Source: Piper betle
Taxonomy: Eukaryota > Streptophyta > Magnoliopsida > Piperales > Piperaceae
DNA: 64,000 bases
Direction of reading: 5' to 3'
Assembly (NCBI GenBank): GCA_033002965.1
Contig: JAURVB010012978.1
Location: forward strand, 44,014 to 108,013
Shown here piece after piece: positions 49,739 through 61,873 of the stretch; the first letter of the stretch is position 1, and each line of letters opens with the position of its first letter. The position numbers and the translations under genes were made by a program. Below the pieces are notes generated by a model. That model ran no database searches. It saw only the letters and a program-made list of their open reading frames with translations, and was not told the DNA's origin.

Positions 49739-51358
49739 ATGGAACAGGAGGATCAACAAAAACAAGGGGACGGCCAGAACAGCACGGGAAGCAACAATAA
49801 TAAGAAGGTGAAGCAGAAGAAGAACAAAATACCTCAGAGGGGGCTTGGGGTAGCAGTATTGGAGAAGATGAGGCTTGAAGAACAGAATATGAGGCATACT
49901 TCCTTCCTTCCAATATCAAGTACTCGATCCTCCCCTGCTTTGAATATCAAGCCGGCCATGCCCATCACAAGCGTTGAGCTTTTCAACCCTCTTACACCTC
50001 CCTCTCTTGCCCGGCCATGCCCAGCAGGCGACATGAGTTTCTTGCCCTTGATCATGTGGAAAGGCATGAACCACAGCGGTCATGATCATAAGCAAGTCCA
50101 ACTTCTTCTACCACAGCCTCCCTCTTCTCAAGTTGCAGCAAATATGGTAGGCCAGTTTTGTGGGTGGAGATGGTTTGAATGATTCGAAATTGAGTTTTGG
50201 TTGATGTTGCAGACGAACGTTTCCTCGTCACCATCGTCATCTGGAGTTCATCTTCAGGTGGAGTTCCCTTCAAACCAAATGCATTTCGGTGGCAATTCGG
50301 CCCTGCCATGGCCAGATGAAGAGAGGGTATGCGTGTGTCTCTTCGTTTCCTCATTTATTTCTTCTCCATCATTATGTGACTGATTTGTTGATCATGAATG
50401 CAGTAAGATAACAACATTTAAGTGTAACTTGGTACAAAGTTTTTGGCACAGTTGGTTATCCAGTGACATATATAGTTAAAGATAGTAATAAAATGTACCT
50501 TCAACAATGTTTGGTGTTGGTGATGATTTACTGAGTTGTAGTTCCCCGCCCCCACCCCCAAGATGATTATCATTGGAAAGACACTATTATTATGTTATTT
50601 AAGAGTTATGCGTAATTGTTTCTGAATGTGGATTTGGTTAGAATGTAGTATAGATGGTGGGCATGAAGCGTCCCTTGCCCTTTTCTCTTGACAATCCACC
50701 TAGTGGCGCCTCCTCACCATTAAAATTGCCTATATCCCGCTGGGCTGGGAAGCTCAAACTTGAACCTCCTGCAACATGCTCAAGGTGCATTCTTACTTAA
50801 CCGTTTATTCTCTAATATTTTTGCCTTCCAATTCAGATTGAAATCATGCATGCTTGTTGGTTCATATATACCATCTTCTTCTCACAACAGGCCGAATCAG
50901 ATCAATCTGGGTCCTAGCTCAAGCAGCACCATTCACTGTAATGAACCTACAACAAAACCACCAGTGGTAACAGCAGCAATTTAACTGGTTATCTTGATGG
51001 TGCATTCCTCACACTAGCTCCCCCCAAACAAGAGCAACATCTACACTATGAGGTCTCATTCCAAGTAAGGATAAAATGCTAAATCTACAGCTTTACTTAT
51101 GAATCACAACTCGAGCTGCAGCAGTAGTTAGTAACTTGCAACCTATTTTATATGCGATTTTGAAAACAACTTTTATGTGTGGATTAGAGGTGTCAGGAAG
51201 GCATGGAAGAAAGGTTGACACTTCCATTGGTCGCTCCTCAATTGGTGTCACAACAGCAGACACGACTTCCATTCTACAGTTTTTTGCCGGCAGGGCCATC
51301 TGAGAATGACCCGAGAGTAGTAGAAACTGAAGATGTTGATCTAAATCTCAAGTTGTAG
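49739..51358 (+). CDS. SPEAR/TIE1-like EAR-motif transcriptional repressor with one apparent frameshift
   Basis: Exons 49739-50146, 50213-50326, 50654-50784, 50891-51064 and 51188-51358 read as one protein of ~332 residues if one base is missing near 50970-50980. The N-terminal KIPQRGLGVAVLEKMRLEEQ is the SPOROCYTELESS-like motif; MVGMKRPLPFSLDNPP in exon 3 and DGAFLTLAPP in exon 4 recur in this family; the C-terminus VDLNLKL is an EAR motif. SPEAR/TIE proteins bridge TCP factors and TOPLESS corepressors in leaf and ovule development. Exon 4 begins in one frame (RPNQINLGPSSSS...KPPV) and continues in another (NSSNLTGYLDGAF), where the first frame meets TAA. No intron can fit, so a one-base deletion or sequence error is implied. 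The start codon is the first ATG after a TA-rich leader. Confidence 0.78.
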
Positions 51359-54036
51359 CTAGTGTGACAGAAATTAGACTCCATGATTTAGATAAAAAAC
51401 TGTATATTGAAGAAGATCAAATTGAGCTTGAACATATGAATGGTGTTGAAAACTATAGAATGGTCGCCCGTATATATTCGTTTGTTTATTGGATGGTTAC
51501 GATCTGGTGATTTAGACTGTGTTTCCGATGTTTTTTGTTTAAAGAGTAAAGACTATAGGATTATACAGCCAGATTTTCAAGCAACGAAGTATGTCATACA
51601 AAAAAAACAATAGCTATTTCGATACATTTTTTGAATATGGTTATCACAAGCTAGTAGGTAGCAAAATCAGTTGTAAGGTAATGCAAAACTCAATATCAAT
51701 CAGTGAATTGCATAATTAAAAGAAAACTATATGGCCCATATGGCTTGGTGTTTGCTCAAAAATCGATATTTCTTACAAAATGATAATATATCTTAGATCC
51801 ATCCATGTCAAATTATCTTTTCCCGAAGCATATATGTTAGATTATTATTATTGTCTAATAAAAATGTCACAATGAAAAAGTAGGAATAGCTGATAATGTT
51901 TTTGATAAAATTGTTAAAGTTTTAACGTATGGCTTTATTATTCCATGCACAATTACGACAAGAATCAAGTTAATTTTAAAAATTAAATACACCTGATATG
52001 TAGCTTATGTGGAGAACACGTAAATAATATGGACATCTTTTGATGGATTTAATTTTATATGATATTGTCCATGGGAAATAGAGTGAGGAGGACATTGATA
52101 AAGTTTTATCTTCATGTAGCTGAAAACAACATATTTTTTTAAAATAATCTTCAATTACCAAAAACAAAAAAAAGAGAGATAGCTAAGATAAACAAACATG
52201 AATATATCATATCATTTTTCCGTGAGACAATGCCAATACGATATAAAATGTACCAAATTGTGGCAATGCGATCCATTTCATTCAACCTAGCTGGTAAGCA
52301 TTGCATATTTTGGCCACCATCTACCTTCTCTTTGACAGCATAGATGTTTACTAACATGACCTTATTTGTATCTTTTAAACCAATAAACTATCTCAAAAAA
52401 TAAGAGTAAATATTCCAAGTATATATCAGTCATGATGGAGCATTCATTTGTTTCATTCATAATTGATAATAACAAAATATTTAACAAATAATACTATTCG
52501 ATTATAAGATCTTTCAGCCAAGCAAATAATAAGAGAACCCATAATAAAATATCTTTTTTCACCATTACCCTAAATATATAGAAGTATTTAATAATAAAAG
52601 TATTAAAAACATTCTTTTTATTATTGATAAAAATATTAATAATAAAAGTTTATCTCAATATTTTCTCAATAAATCAACTTATACAATCCCTGTTATTGCG
52701 CGAAGATCTTAACCATACAAGGTCCAAAATAACTTGAAAAACATGAAGAAAATAGGCAAGAAAGAAACTGGCCACAATGTCACCTCCCAACTAATGATCT
52801 TCCTATACTATGGACTTTTCACATCTGGATGAGAATCACGCAAAACCTAGAACAACTAAACAACAGGTTGGGAGGGTTATCGGAAGGGAACTGTAAATTC
52901 ACTTCTCCACCGAAAAGGCTTGAAAATGGCTAGGACTCAATCCCGCACCATAAATATAGCATGAAAACATCATTTTTTTGAAAGAAAGTATGAAAAGAGC
53001 AATTTAATGATGAGAAACAGCGTATCAAACTAACTACGTACAAAATTCAAAAGAAACAATTGCTTCAGGACTTCTCTTCTATAGGGTTTGAGGATGAAGG
53101 TGAATGTACCCATGACACTGATAAACTAATAGTTTCCATAAAGGAAGCTAATTGAGAAAACAAAGAAAAGAAAAGAAAGCTAAATAGGAAAAAAGCTGTT
53201 AATTAAAAAGCTTTTAATTTAACAGCATATATTATATACAAGGGTCGGGTTAGAGCTTACATCATATGATAAGCTAGAGGAATGATGATACGGGTTTAAG
53301 CTTACAAAACATGATGATAACAGAGAGAAACTTGAATAGAGAAGACGAAATAAATAAGACTATTGTTCATTAGATATAGTAAAATGATGAACGAATATCA
53401 ATATCAATGTTCTGATCCAGCAACAGCAATTTCTTCTCTTTCTCTTTCTTATCCTTGTCTTCCTTCTTCTTCTTATCTTCCTCGTCATAATATCGATCGA
53501 CTTCGGCGAATATCTTTATGGCCTCCAAATATTTAGTCACCTATGAGCGCTAGCCTCGCACTTATCCCACTAAATCATTTGGGAGGGAGGAGGAACGAGG
53601 ACAATCTCGGTCGATCTGGGACAACAAAGTATAATTTAATAATAATTAAAATATATATTAAATAATATATTTAATATGATTTTGATATAGCTTTATACAT
53701 CGATCAATATAATTAAAATATATAATTACAAATAATTATTAAAATCATACACTAATGATAATTTTACAAGATAATATAATAGATTCATGCAACAACAAAT
53801 TATTGGGTGTGTAATCTATACAAAATTGAATTATAATATCACTAAAAATTAAAATTATCATAAAATAAAATATAACTAAATGAAGCCCAAATTTTTTGAT
53901 CTTCAACTCGAGCTCGACTTTGTTTGAAGCTTGTTTAGCTTGTCTTTAACTAGAAGATGAATGATCAAAGTTTACGCAAAACTATACTCAACTCAACTTG
54001 CTCAATTAGTACCCTAAGAGTTTACCACATCTCCAA

Positions 54037-54037
<1 letters not shown>
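51359..54037. other. gene-free intergenic DNA
   Basis: AT-rich with no secure gene. On the - strand, 53590-53380 reads IFAEVDRYYDEED followed by alternating Lys/Glu/Asp; this is low-complexity and left uncalled. 53890-54010 is rich in CTCGA/ACTCAACTTG motifs like the repeat at 61418-61860. Confidence 0.45.

Positions 54038-54108
<71 letters not shown>
54038..54108. repeat. (TA)n tract at the left border of element C
   Basis: A ~71-base uninterrupted TA run, the longest in the window, directly abutting the left end of element C. Confidence 0.95.
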
Positions 54109-54110
<2 letters not shown>

Positions 54111-54413
54111 TAGCGCTACTATGTGCTGCCCTATTTTGGCCGGGCATATGCGCTACACCATATGGACCGTTGGACGGTCCACAATCAGCCCCCCACACCA
54201 CCCCTCCTCCCACTTTTCAGCCGCCCTAGTCCCCGCCCGCTGGCCGCCCCCGGCCCCCGCCCGCCGGCCACCCCATGCCCCTGTCCCGCCGGCCACCCCT
54301 GCCCCCGCCTTGTTGCTGCCCCTGCCCCCGTCCCGCCGGCCGCACCTGCCCCCACCCCGCCGGCCTCCTTTGCCCCCGCTAGCCGCTGCCCCCACCACCC
54401 TGGTGGGGCAGTT

Positions 54414-54645
54414 ATTATGAAATTATTTTATTTTTTAAAAATATATTTTGTAATATTTACTTTGTAAAATTATTTTATTTTATTTTATTTTATTTTATTT
54501 TTAAAAATTTATTTCATAATAAAAACTTAACTCGAGTCGGGCTTGAGTCAAATTTTTATTATGAAATAAATTTTTTTAAAAAAATTTATTTTGTAATAAA
54601 AATTTGACTTGATCCTGACTCGAGTCAAGTTTTTATTACGAAACT
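54414..54645. repeat. AT-rich palindromic core units, left part of element C
   Basis: Units with AACTCGAGT and GACTCGAGTCAAG flanked by TTTATTTCATAATAAAAA and TTTTTATTATGAAATAAA. The same as the core of element B. Confidence 0.7.
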
Positions 54646-55439
54646 ACCCTCCCCTCTTTCTTCCCCCCTTTGTATTGCCGCACCACCCGCCGCCGGCCCA
54701 TATGGACCGTTGGATCAACGCCTCGCCGCCGCTGGCCCAAAATAAAATATGCATATGCGCTGCCCCATATGGACCGTTTGATCTGATCCAACGGTCCACA
54801 ACAGCCCCCATACCACTCCCTATCCCATTCTTCAACCGCCCCTACCCCCACACCCGCCGGCCGCCCCAGCCCTCGCCCGGCGACCGACCCATGCCCCCGT
54901 CCTGCTAGCCACCCCTGCCCCTGCACCCCCCGGGCCCCCACCGGCACTCGCCGTTCCCCACCACCGCCGCGCCCGCGCCCGCTAGCCGCTGCCCCACCAC
55001 TTTGGCCACACTGCGGCCTCCCCCTCCTGGCCTCGCCCGATACTACAGCTCCCCCTGCCCCTGCCCGGCCGCGATCAGGTGTATACCCACCGGCCCCTGG
55101 CAAGGTCGCCAGCAGTCACGCGGCAGGAGGAGGGAAGAAGCAAGGGGAAAATAGAGGAGAAAACGGGGGATGGCAATTTCGTAATAAAAATTTGACTCAA
55201 TCTCGACTTGCTTCAATAGTACGAAAACGGGCGAGGCTTGGGGGGAGGCCGCGATGCGGCCAGGGTGGTGGGGGCAGCACTGGCAGGCCGCGGGCGCGGC
55301 GGGGGTCGAGGATGGAGGGGGACCGCGGCTGCTGACCCAGTCGAGGGGGGGGGGGGGGGCGGTTGGCAACGGGCAACAGGAGGGGGGCGGGTGCAGGGGG
55401 TGGCAGGGGAGGAGGGCGGGGCGGGGGAGGGGAGGCGAG

Positions 55440-55690
55440 TCGAGATCGAGTCAAATTTTTATTATGATATTATTTTATTTTTAAAAAAAGAATTTATTTC
55501 ATACTATTGACTCGAGTCGAGATCGAGTCAAGTTTTTATTATAAAATTATTTTTTTTAAAAAAATTATTTCATACTATTGACTCGAGTCAAGATCGAGTT
55601 AAGTTTTTATTATAAAATTATTTTATTATTTAAAAAAAATATTTCATACTATTGACTTAAGTCGAGATCAAGTCAAGTTTATATTACAAA
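55440..55690. repeat. AT-rich palindromic core units, right part of element C
   Basis: Three near-tandem units of ~70 bases, each with a CATACTATTGACT...AGTC-GAGATC(G/A)AG pattern followed by TTTTTATTATAAAATTATT. They are followed directly by a C-rich then G-rich arm. Confidence 0.7.
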
Positions 55691-56371
55691 ATTACCATCT
55701 CCCGTTTTTCTCCCCTATTTCTTCCCTCCTCCCGCTGCGCGAGCGTCGATAACCTGGCCGAGGGCCGGCGGGTAGACACCTTGACACGGCCGGGCGGGGG
55801 AGCCGCAGCGCCGAGTGAGGCCAGGAGGGGGAGGCCGCAGTGCGGCCAGGGTGGTGGGGGCAGCGGGCGCGACGGCTGGGGCATGGCAGGGGGCGTGGGC
55901 GGAGCGGCTGGGGTGGAGGTAGGGGGTGGCAGGGGTAGCGGGTGGCAGGGGTAGCGGGTTGGGGCAAGGGCAGGGCGCCGGCTGGGGCGGGGGCAGGGGA
56001 TGGAAAGGGGAGGCGCGGGAGGTGGGCGAGGTGGTTGGGGTGGGGACAGGGGGTGGCAGGGGAGACGGGTGGGGCGGGCGCAGGGGCAGTGGTGGGGCGG
56101 GGTAGGGGAGGCCTGCGGGGCGAGGCAGGGGCAGCCTACGAGGCGGGTTCAGGGGCCGCCGGCAGGAAGGGGGCAGGGGGTGGCCGTCGGGCGGCGGGCA
56201 GGGGCTGGGAGGGTCCGGAAGGAGGGCACTAGGTAGAGTGCGCGAGAGGGAAATCCAGGCCGCGGGGGGTGTTTTGGATTATTGATCTAGGCCGTTGGAT
56301 TGAAATCCAACTGCCTGGACACGATGCGCTGCATATACACTGCCAATTAAGGCAGTGCATAGCAGTGCTTT

Positions 56372-56373
<2 letters not shown>

Positions 56374-56404
<31 letters not shown>
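56374..56404. repeat. (TA)n tract between elements C and D
   Basis: A TA run shared as the border of both elements. Confidence 0.95.
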
Positions 56405-56406
<2 letters not shown>

Positions 56407-56603
56407 TAAAAAATTTACTATATTGCAACACATGTAAGTTTTCTATGCTTAAATTTTTTTACAGCCGTTGGATTTCTATCCAACGGCTGTAAAAATATCC
56501 TGTGTTTTGCTGTGATTTTCTCCTGTTTGGGCTCTGCTTCTCCCGCGTCATTCATTCCTTTACAAGTCCACTTTTCCCATTGCAAATATGGAGATTTCGG
56601 AAT

Positions 56604-56975
56604 ATGACTATCCGATTACAAGATTTGGGAACAAATTCAGATGAGCGATATCAGTTTGCATTACCACTTTTAGAAAATTTGGTTGAAAAATTTGATGCGA
56701 TTAGGACTTCATCTTCATTGAGAGTACAAACAAGTAACGAGTCTGTTGAGAGACAAGTTACAACTTCAATGGAGCATATTCTCCAAATAGTAGTACGTGA
56801 CCCCTCTCAGTTGCGTACTAAAGGTCGTCCCAAGAATATTCACAAATTGACGGCGGGATACGAAGTTGCTCAAGCTCAAACAAAAAAATGGATGTGTAGT
56901 CTTTGTAATGAGAGAGGTCATTATTCTACAACATGTAAAAATATTCATAGCAATTGTAACAATGATTCCATATAA
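56604..56975 (+). pseudogene. C-terminal zinc-knuckle fragment of a FAR1/MULE-type protein
   Basis: Reads MTIRLQDLGTNSDERYQFAL to the stop at 56973-56975, about 123 residues. It has RTKGRPKN (the GRPK motif typical just before the C-terminus of FAR1-related and MULE transposase-derived proteins) and then CSLCNERGHYSTTC, a CCHC zinc knuckle with C-x2-C-x4-H-x4-C spacing. The upstream domains (FAR1 DNA binding, DDE transposase, SWIM) are absent. It lies right inside the left end of element D. It could be a relic of the transposase that once mobilised the family, or a captured host FAR1-like exon; the sequence does not decide. Whether it is expressed is unknown. Confidence 0.6.
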
Positions 56976-57225
56976 TAAGATTTTGTGGGCTTATATAATG
57001 TATAGTTGTAGATATGGGGAAACATTGTCATTGTATTTTTTGTGCATTTTGTAGATTTTAATCTTCTGTAATGTTATTGAATGACGATGATATATTTTTG
57101 TCTATTTATATTATTTTTAATATCATATATATGTTACTTTGAACACAACCATGATAAATCATACAATTTTTTATTTTTTTACATAACTACAACGTCTCAA
57201 ATTTTTATCAAATATTTACTAAGTA

Positions 57226-57298
57226 GGATCTTGATGGATTCGAACCACCATCCCTCAAGTATTTCTTGAATGCTCTGCCAGTTTTGAGCTAAAGATCT
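57226..57298 (-). tRNA. tRNA-like cloverleaf inside element D (probable pseudogene)
   Basis: On the - strand 73 bases fold as a full cloverleaf: acceptor AGATCTT/AAGATCC (six of seven pairs), D-arm GCTC/GAGC, anticodon arm TTCAA/TTGAG with a 7-base loop GAAATAC, and T-arm GGTGG/CCATC with loop TTCGAAT. The B-box text GGTTCGAATCC matches the RNA polymerase III consensus. Position 33 is A rather than the universal U, and the first acceptor pair is mismatched, so it is likely non-functional or organelle-derived. The loop would give anticodon AAT, but with the missing U33 no identity is claimed. Confidence 0.4.
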
Positions 57299-57750
57299 AT
57301 AACAGTTTAATTTAATGAAAAACATATTGGGATTCAATTTATCAACGCTTTTCTTCTTAGGTTGTGAAAGCAACTCCAGGGCTTCTATTTAACACAAATT
57401 GGGAGGATCAAGTTTAGTTTAGCAAGGCCATAAGTCTAAAAGAAAAAAGACAACATAAATTAGACCTGAAAAATGCACTACAGTCGAGAAATTTTTCAGC
57501 ATTACACAGTTCAAAATCAAAAGACATTGGTATAGGTTATGGCATGCAAAATAGTCTAAACACAATGGCATGCTAAGTTAAAGATACAGACAATATTGTC
57601 TAGTGTCATGCATTTACATCATAGAATTACCTTTACATTGTCTACTTGTGGAACAAACGGCAAAGCAGAAACTTCAAGAAGACGGTACATTCAAAGGGTG
57701 ATGCTTTAAATTTCAACAAAGTATGCCAATGAGTAATGCCTTAAATTTCA

Positions 57751-57903
<153 letters not shown>

Positions 57904-58175
57904 TCAGAAAATTTGGGAGCAGAACAAAACATTAAAGAGGAATGATATAGAAACTGGTTCACCGTACGCCAGAACAGCAAGAATAAAAAATGATCTAATG
58001 TTTTGGTCAGTTTGAACAAAACAAAAGAGTAAATGACAATAAATTTAACAATACCTTAAAACCAAACACCAATTTGGATCAAATTAAGTAATGAAGCAAA
58101 TGATAGCCAAATGTGGCCTGGTCCAGAAATAAATGAAAGTTGAACTATATCTAATAGGCAATGTATTCCTGTTCA

Positions 58176-58484
<309 letters not shown>

Positions 58485-59859
58485 TCATTTCATATGCTGA
58501 GTCTCCTCTAAAATAAAGAAGCAAGTACATCCATCAGATATGTCAACAAGAATAATTTATCTCCACCAATGATCAAGAACAAATAACTTAATCTCAAACA
58601 AGAACTATCTGTTACATTGCAAAAATAATGATGATGTCCAACCTTCTATGATTAAAACAAATAATACAAATTTCAAACAGGAATTAGCTTTACCGCTTTA
58701 CTGCACTAAAATTTCCAAAAATATTAAAATGGGTAAAAACGACAAAGTTCTCTCCTCTAAAATCAAAAGAATGAACCAAATCTCAAACATAAACTAGCTC
58801 TTACACTGCACCAAAGAGTATAAATTTCCACTTATATATTATTTAAACAAATAACAAATAATTTCAAACAGGAATTAGCTATACTTCTTTACTATACTAA
58901 AAATTCCCAAAATATAGTCATAAAGTAGGTCAAAAAAGAAGTTATGTCCCCAACAATAAGAACACAACAAAATCTCAAACGTAAACTAGCTCTTACACTG
59001 CAACAAAGTGTGTTACCTTCAACTCCTATGTGCTAAAAAACAAATACAAAAAAATCCCAACGGAACTTAGCAATACAACACAAAAATTTCAAAAAGCACA
59101 ACCATAAGTTGTTTATCAAAAAACAACTCATGCCCTTCATGTCAAGGAGGTTCAATGTTTGAGATTTTGCTAGCTTCAACAAGGTAACAATGTTGATAGT
59201 TACAAACCATATAGAAGATTTTATAGAGGCCACAATACACAGTAATAACAAGACAGACAAAAGAACAAATTTTCAAAATACCATCAACAAATTTAGCTGC
59301 TATGAAGCAGAAAACAAAACTTAGCAATAACATATAACCATGAAAGGGCGATGCTTGGGATTTAACGTGAAGAATTTCCCCTGGGAAAGCAGTTACTAAT
59401 AATTGATTCGCAAGTTGGCTATTGAAAGCAGTTACTCTGTTACTCTTTCCGCACGACCATTTCAACAATGATCCATGTGAACACCAGTAACGTGAAAGCA
59501 AACAAATTTTAATACAAATACGCTAAAAATCCTAAAATCCAAACAATTGATACACTTAGCTCCAATCCATACTCCCCACACATCTGTCTGTCTGTCTCAG
59601 TAACCACTAATTGAGTCCCAAGTTGGCTCATTTTAAAATAGTGACAATTCCCACATTGGCATTCCAAGCATCCATCAATGTGAAAGCAAACAAATTGTCT
59701 CAAATTTCAATGCCAAGTCTCAATTTTATCAAACGCACAAATTAATAAATCTACTAGCTCACAATCGTTAAAAAAAACAAAAAAAAGGACACAGTGCATT
59801 TCCAACAATGCAGAATCCCATCCCACCCGACCAGCACCAATCAGACCAAAGATTCTTAC

Positions 59860-60003
59860 TTTCCAACCACCCAGATCCACAAAACGACCGACATCCACTC
59901 CAACCAGCTCTACCGTCATCGCCTGCACGCACCGGAGCGCCTCCTTCTTCTCTGTGCGCTCCTGGTTCTCAAGCCTCGTTGAGGATCGAGCAGATCTCGC
60001 CAT
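59860..60003 (-). pseudogene. exon-like GC-rich segment near the right end of element D
   Basis: An ATG frame at 60003 reads MARSARSSTRLENQERTEKK, then EALRCVQAMTVELVGVDVGR, and meets a good donor GTAAGA at 59854-59859. The same frame stays open upstream to about 60140 without another ATG. Composition is GC-rich and gene-like, unlike the AT-rich DNA to its left. I do not recognise a family; it may be a captured first exon or 5' region of a host gene. Confidence 0.3.
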
Positions 60004-60260
60004 CGCCGCCAGGAGAGGCGAGGCCGAGGAGGCGTCGACGTTAGCGGCGACGACGTCGGTGGTGGGGACGGAGCTGGGGGCACCGGCGGCGGTAGTGGCG
60101 GCGATGAGTAGTCGAAGATCGAGAGGGCGACACCGTCCATGGTGTTTGAATAATTCTGTAGAGTGCTAAGGTTCCCAGATCTGTTGGATGGTTTTTTAAC
60201 GGCCAGATTAAAATTTAAGCATAGGTAACATTCCTGTGCTTGAGCACAGAGTCCCCATCC

Positions 60261-60278
60261 TATATATATATATATATA
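60261..60278. repeat. (TA)9 tract between elements D and E
   Basis: A TA run shared as the border of both elements. Confidence 0.95.
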
Positions 60279-60886
60279 GGTGTGCTGTTGTGCGCTGCAT
60301 GAAAATGCAGTGCATCAACAGTGCAATGAACCTGGGCTGCTGGATTGAAATCCATGGCCCAGATTTCACTGGAGCGCCCGGACCCGCCCCTACTCGTCCC
60401 AGACCCGCTTGGTCGTCCGCCTGCCCGCTCGCCCGCCCGCCCGCCCGCCCGCCCGCCCGCCTAGCGGCCGCCTGACCGCCTGCTTAGCTGCCGCCTGACG
60501 GCCCGCCTGCCTGGCCACCTCCTGACCACCCGCATGTCCCCCAGCCGCCCGCAGGCGGGATTGGGGGGCCACGACGGAGGGGCGGGGGTGGTCAGTCGTG
60601 GTGGGGAGTCGGTTCTAGGCGGCGGGAGGGTTGGGAGAGCAGGTCATGCGGGGGAAGCCGCAGCAGGGTGGCGGGTGGCTTTGGTCGTGGCGGGCTAGGT
60701 CGCGCGGCGGCGGGTGGGGTCTAACGGGCAGCGGGGTTGGCGGGCGAGAGGCCGGGTCAGTCGGGTCTGGCGGGTCGCAAGGTGAGGGGTTATGGGCTTC
60801 AAGGCTGCAGGGCTGTTGGATTTTCATCCAACGGCCCACGGGCCGTGCGCTGTAATGCGCTGCAAAAGGCTGCAGCGCATTACAAC

Positions 60887-60889
<3 letters not shown>
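60279..60889. mobile_element. element E: 0.6 kb TIR element of the A-E family
   Basis: Left end: TGCGCTGCAT-GAAA-ATGCAGTGCA hairpin (60306-60330), then CTGGGC...GCCCAG enclosing TGGATTGAAATCCA. Right end, reversed: AATGCGCTGCA...TGCAGCGCATT hairpin and arms CCGTTGGAT/ATCCAACAG. Same order of parts as elements A and B. The interior is C-rich on the left (including a (CGCC)n run) and G-rich on the right, so the whole element can be drawn as a hairpin. No gene is inside. TA runs flank it on both sides. Confidence 0.72.
60423..60463. repeat. (CGCC)n simple repeat in element E
   Basis: About nine CGCC-type units within the C-rich arm. Confidence 0.85.

Positions 60890-60938
<49 letters not shown>
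60890..60938. repeat. (TA)24 tract at the right border of element E
   Basis: Uninterrupted TA run ending the C-D-E array. Confidence 0.95.
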
Positions 60939-60940
<2 letters not shown>

Positions 60941-60979
60941 ATTATTTACTAAATTACTTATCAATAAAAAATTTCCTCT

Positions 60980-61130
60980 TCAAGTTAATTAGTCTCACAT
61001 CTAATGCTATCAAAATAAAATCTATTACATTACTAGGGATGGTGTTTACATTTTTTAATTTATTTAATCAATTTTAATGAGATAACTAAGTCGCTCAAAT
61101 TGTACTAATTGGGTTAGGCTAATACATTAT
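60980..61130 (+). repeat. partial copy of the TRIM-like element at 18.4-18.8 kb
   Basis: AGTCTCACATCTAATGCTAT parallels AGTCTCACATCTAATACCAA at 18703-18725. It is followed by TTAATCAATTTTAATGAGATA, ACTAAGTC and GGGTTAGGCTAATA, parallel to the LTR text at 18465-18530. Only the 3' half (end of the interior plus one terminal repeat) is seen. Confidence 0.45.
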
Positions 61131-61417
61131 GGGACCATTTGGTTGGCATAAATATAATACAAATGACATGAAAATTTTGAAATAATCAAATTTACCAAAA
61201 GTAGCTATATTTAATATATTTTCTTATAAAAAGTGCTATTAAATTAATTATTATGTTTACAAACTAAGTATAATTACATCTATGAGGGCAAAAACTAATT
61301 ATGATTACCTTATGTGGCTCACCCATTTACTCTTAAATAGGGTTGCCAGGGGGCTTAGGTAAACGAGGTAGCCTACTTGAACAAAAAATATCAGGTTCAA
61401 TTCTAGTAAGGTTGTTA

Positions 61418-61860
61418 AACGAGCGAGTGAACCGAGCTCAACTTGTCTTCGAACTCTACTCGAAATCGAACAAGTTTTGAACATATATACTCGAAATTGA
61501 CTTGAACATAACTTGCTCAATTATAAAGTCAAAACAACTCACGAGGCTGCTAAACGAACGAGCGAGCCGAGCTCAACTTGTGCTTGAACTCAACTCGAGA
61601 TCGAATAAGTTGTGAACATATATGCTCGAAATTGACTCGAATATTTTTTAAGTTGTTCGAGCTCAACTCAAGCTCGAATACACTTACATTGTTTAATTTT
61701 ATGAGCTTGAAACCAACTTATTCGGGAGCTCGAAATCGGCTCGATTCTAAAGTCGATTGCAAAGTCGAAATAACTCACGACTCGCTCAATTAGTGGAAAC
61801 CGACTCGATTATAAAGTCGACAGTAACTCATGACTTGCTCAATTAGCAGATGGAAGGCAT
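61418..61860 (-). repeat. CTCGA-rich repeat with tandem duplication
   Basis: Two ~130-base copies at about 61412-61546 and 61553-61680 share AAACGAGCGAG, GAGCTCAACTTG, a CTCGA(A/G)ATCGAA segment, GAACATATAT and CTCGAAATTGACT. The text continues with AGCTCGAATA-type words and ends in CTCAATTAGCAG. Related words recur at 62215-62390 and 53890-54010. This is a dispersed plant repeat; its class is not identified. Confidence 0.6.
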
Positions 61861-61873
61861 ATCCAATAAAAAA

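Larger units (their letters stand above)
54109..56373. mobile_element. element C: composite TIR element of the A-E family
   Basis: Bounded by TA runs at both sides. The left end (54109-54190) has TGCTGCCC, CATATGCGCT and the palindrome CCATATGG next to ACCGTTGGAC; the right end (56285-56373, reversed) has GCACTGC hairpins, ATGCAGCGCAT and the palindrome arms CAGTTGGAT/ATCCAACGG. A second left-type end lies inside at about 54736-54830 (CATATGCGCTGCCCCATATG, GATCCAACGGTCCAC), followed again by a C-rich arm, so this is probably one element nested in or fused to another. The interior holds C-rich arms, AT-rich palindromic units (54414-54645; 55440-55690) and G-rich arms. No credible gene is present; frames in the arms are Pro/Gly/Arg low-complexity. 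Confidence 0.7.

Noticed and set aside
53380..53590. Lys/Glu-rich - strand frame (IFAEVDRYYDEED...)
   Set aside because: Could be the remnant of a gene end, but the tail is low-complexity and no start, partner exon or family was recognised.
54121..56236. Many Pro- or Gly-rich frames in element C
   Set aside because: Same arm composition as element B; they begin in the TIR and end in the AT-rich core.
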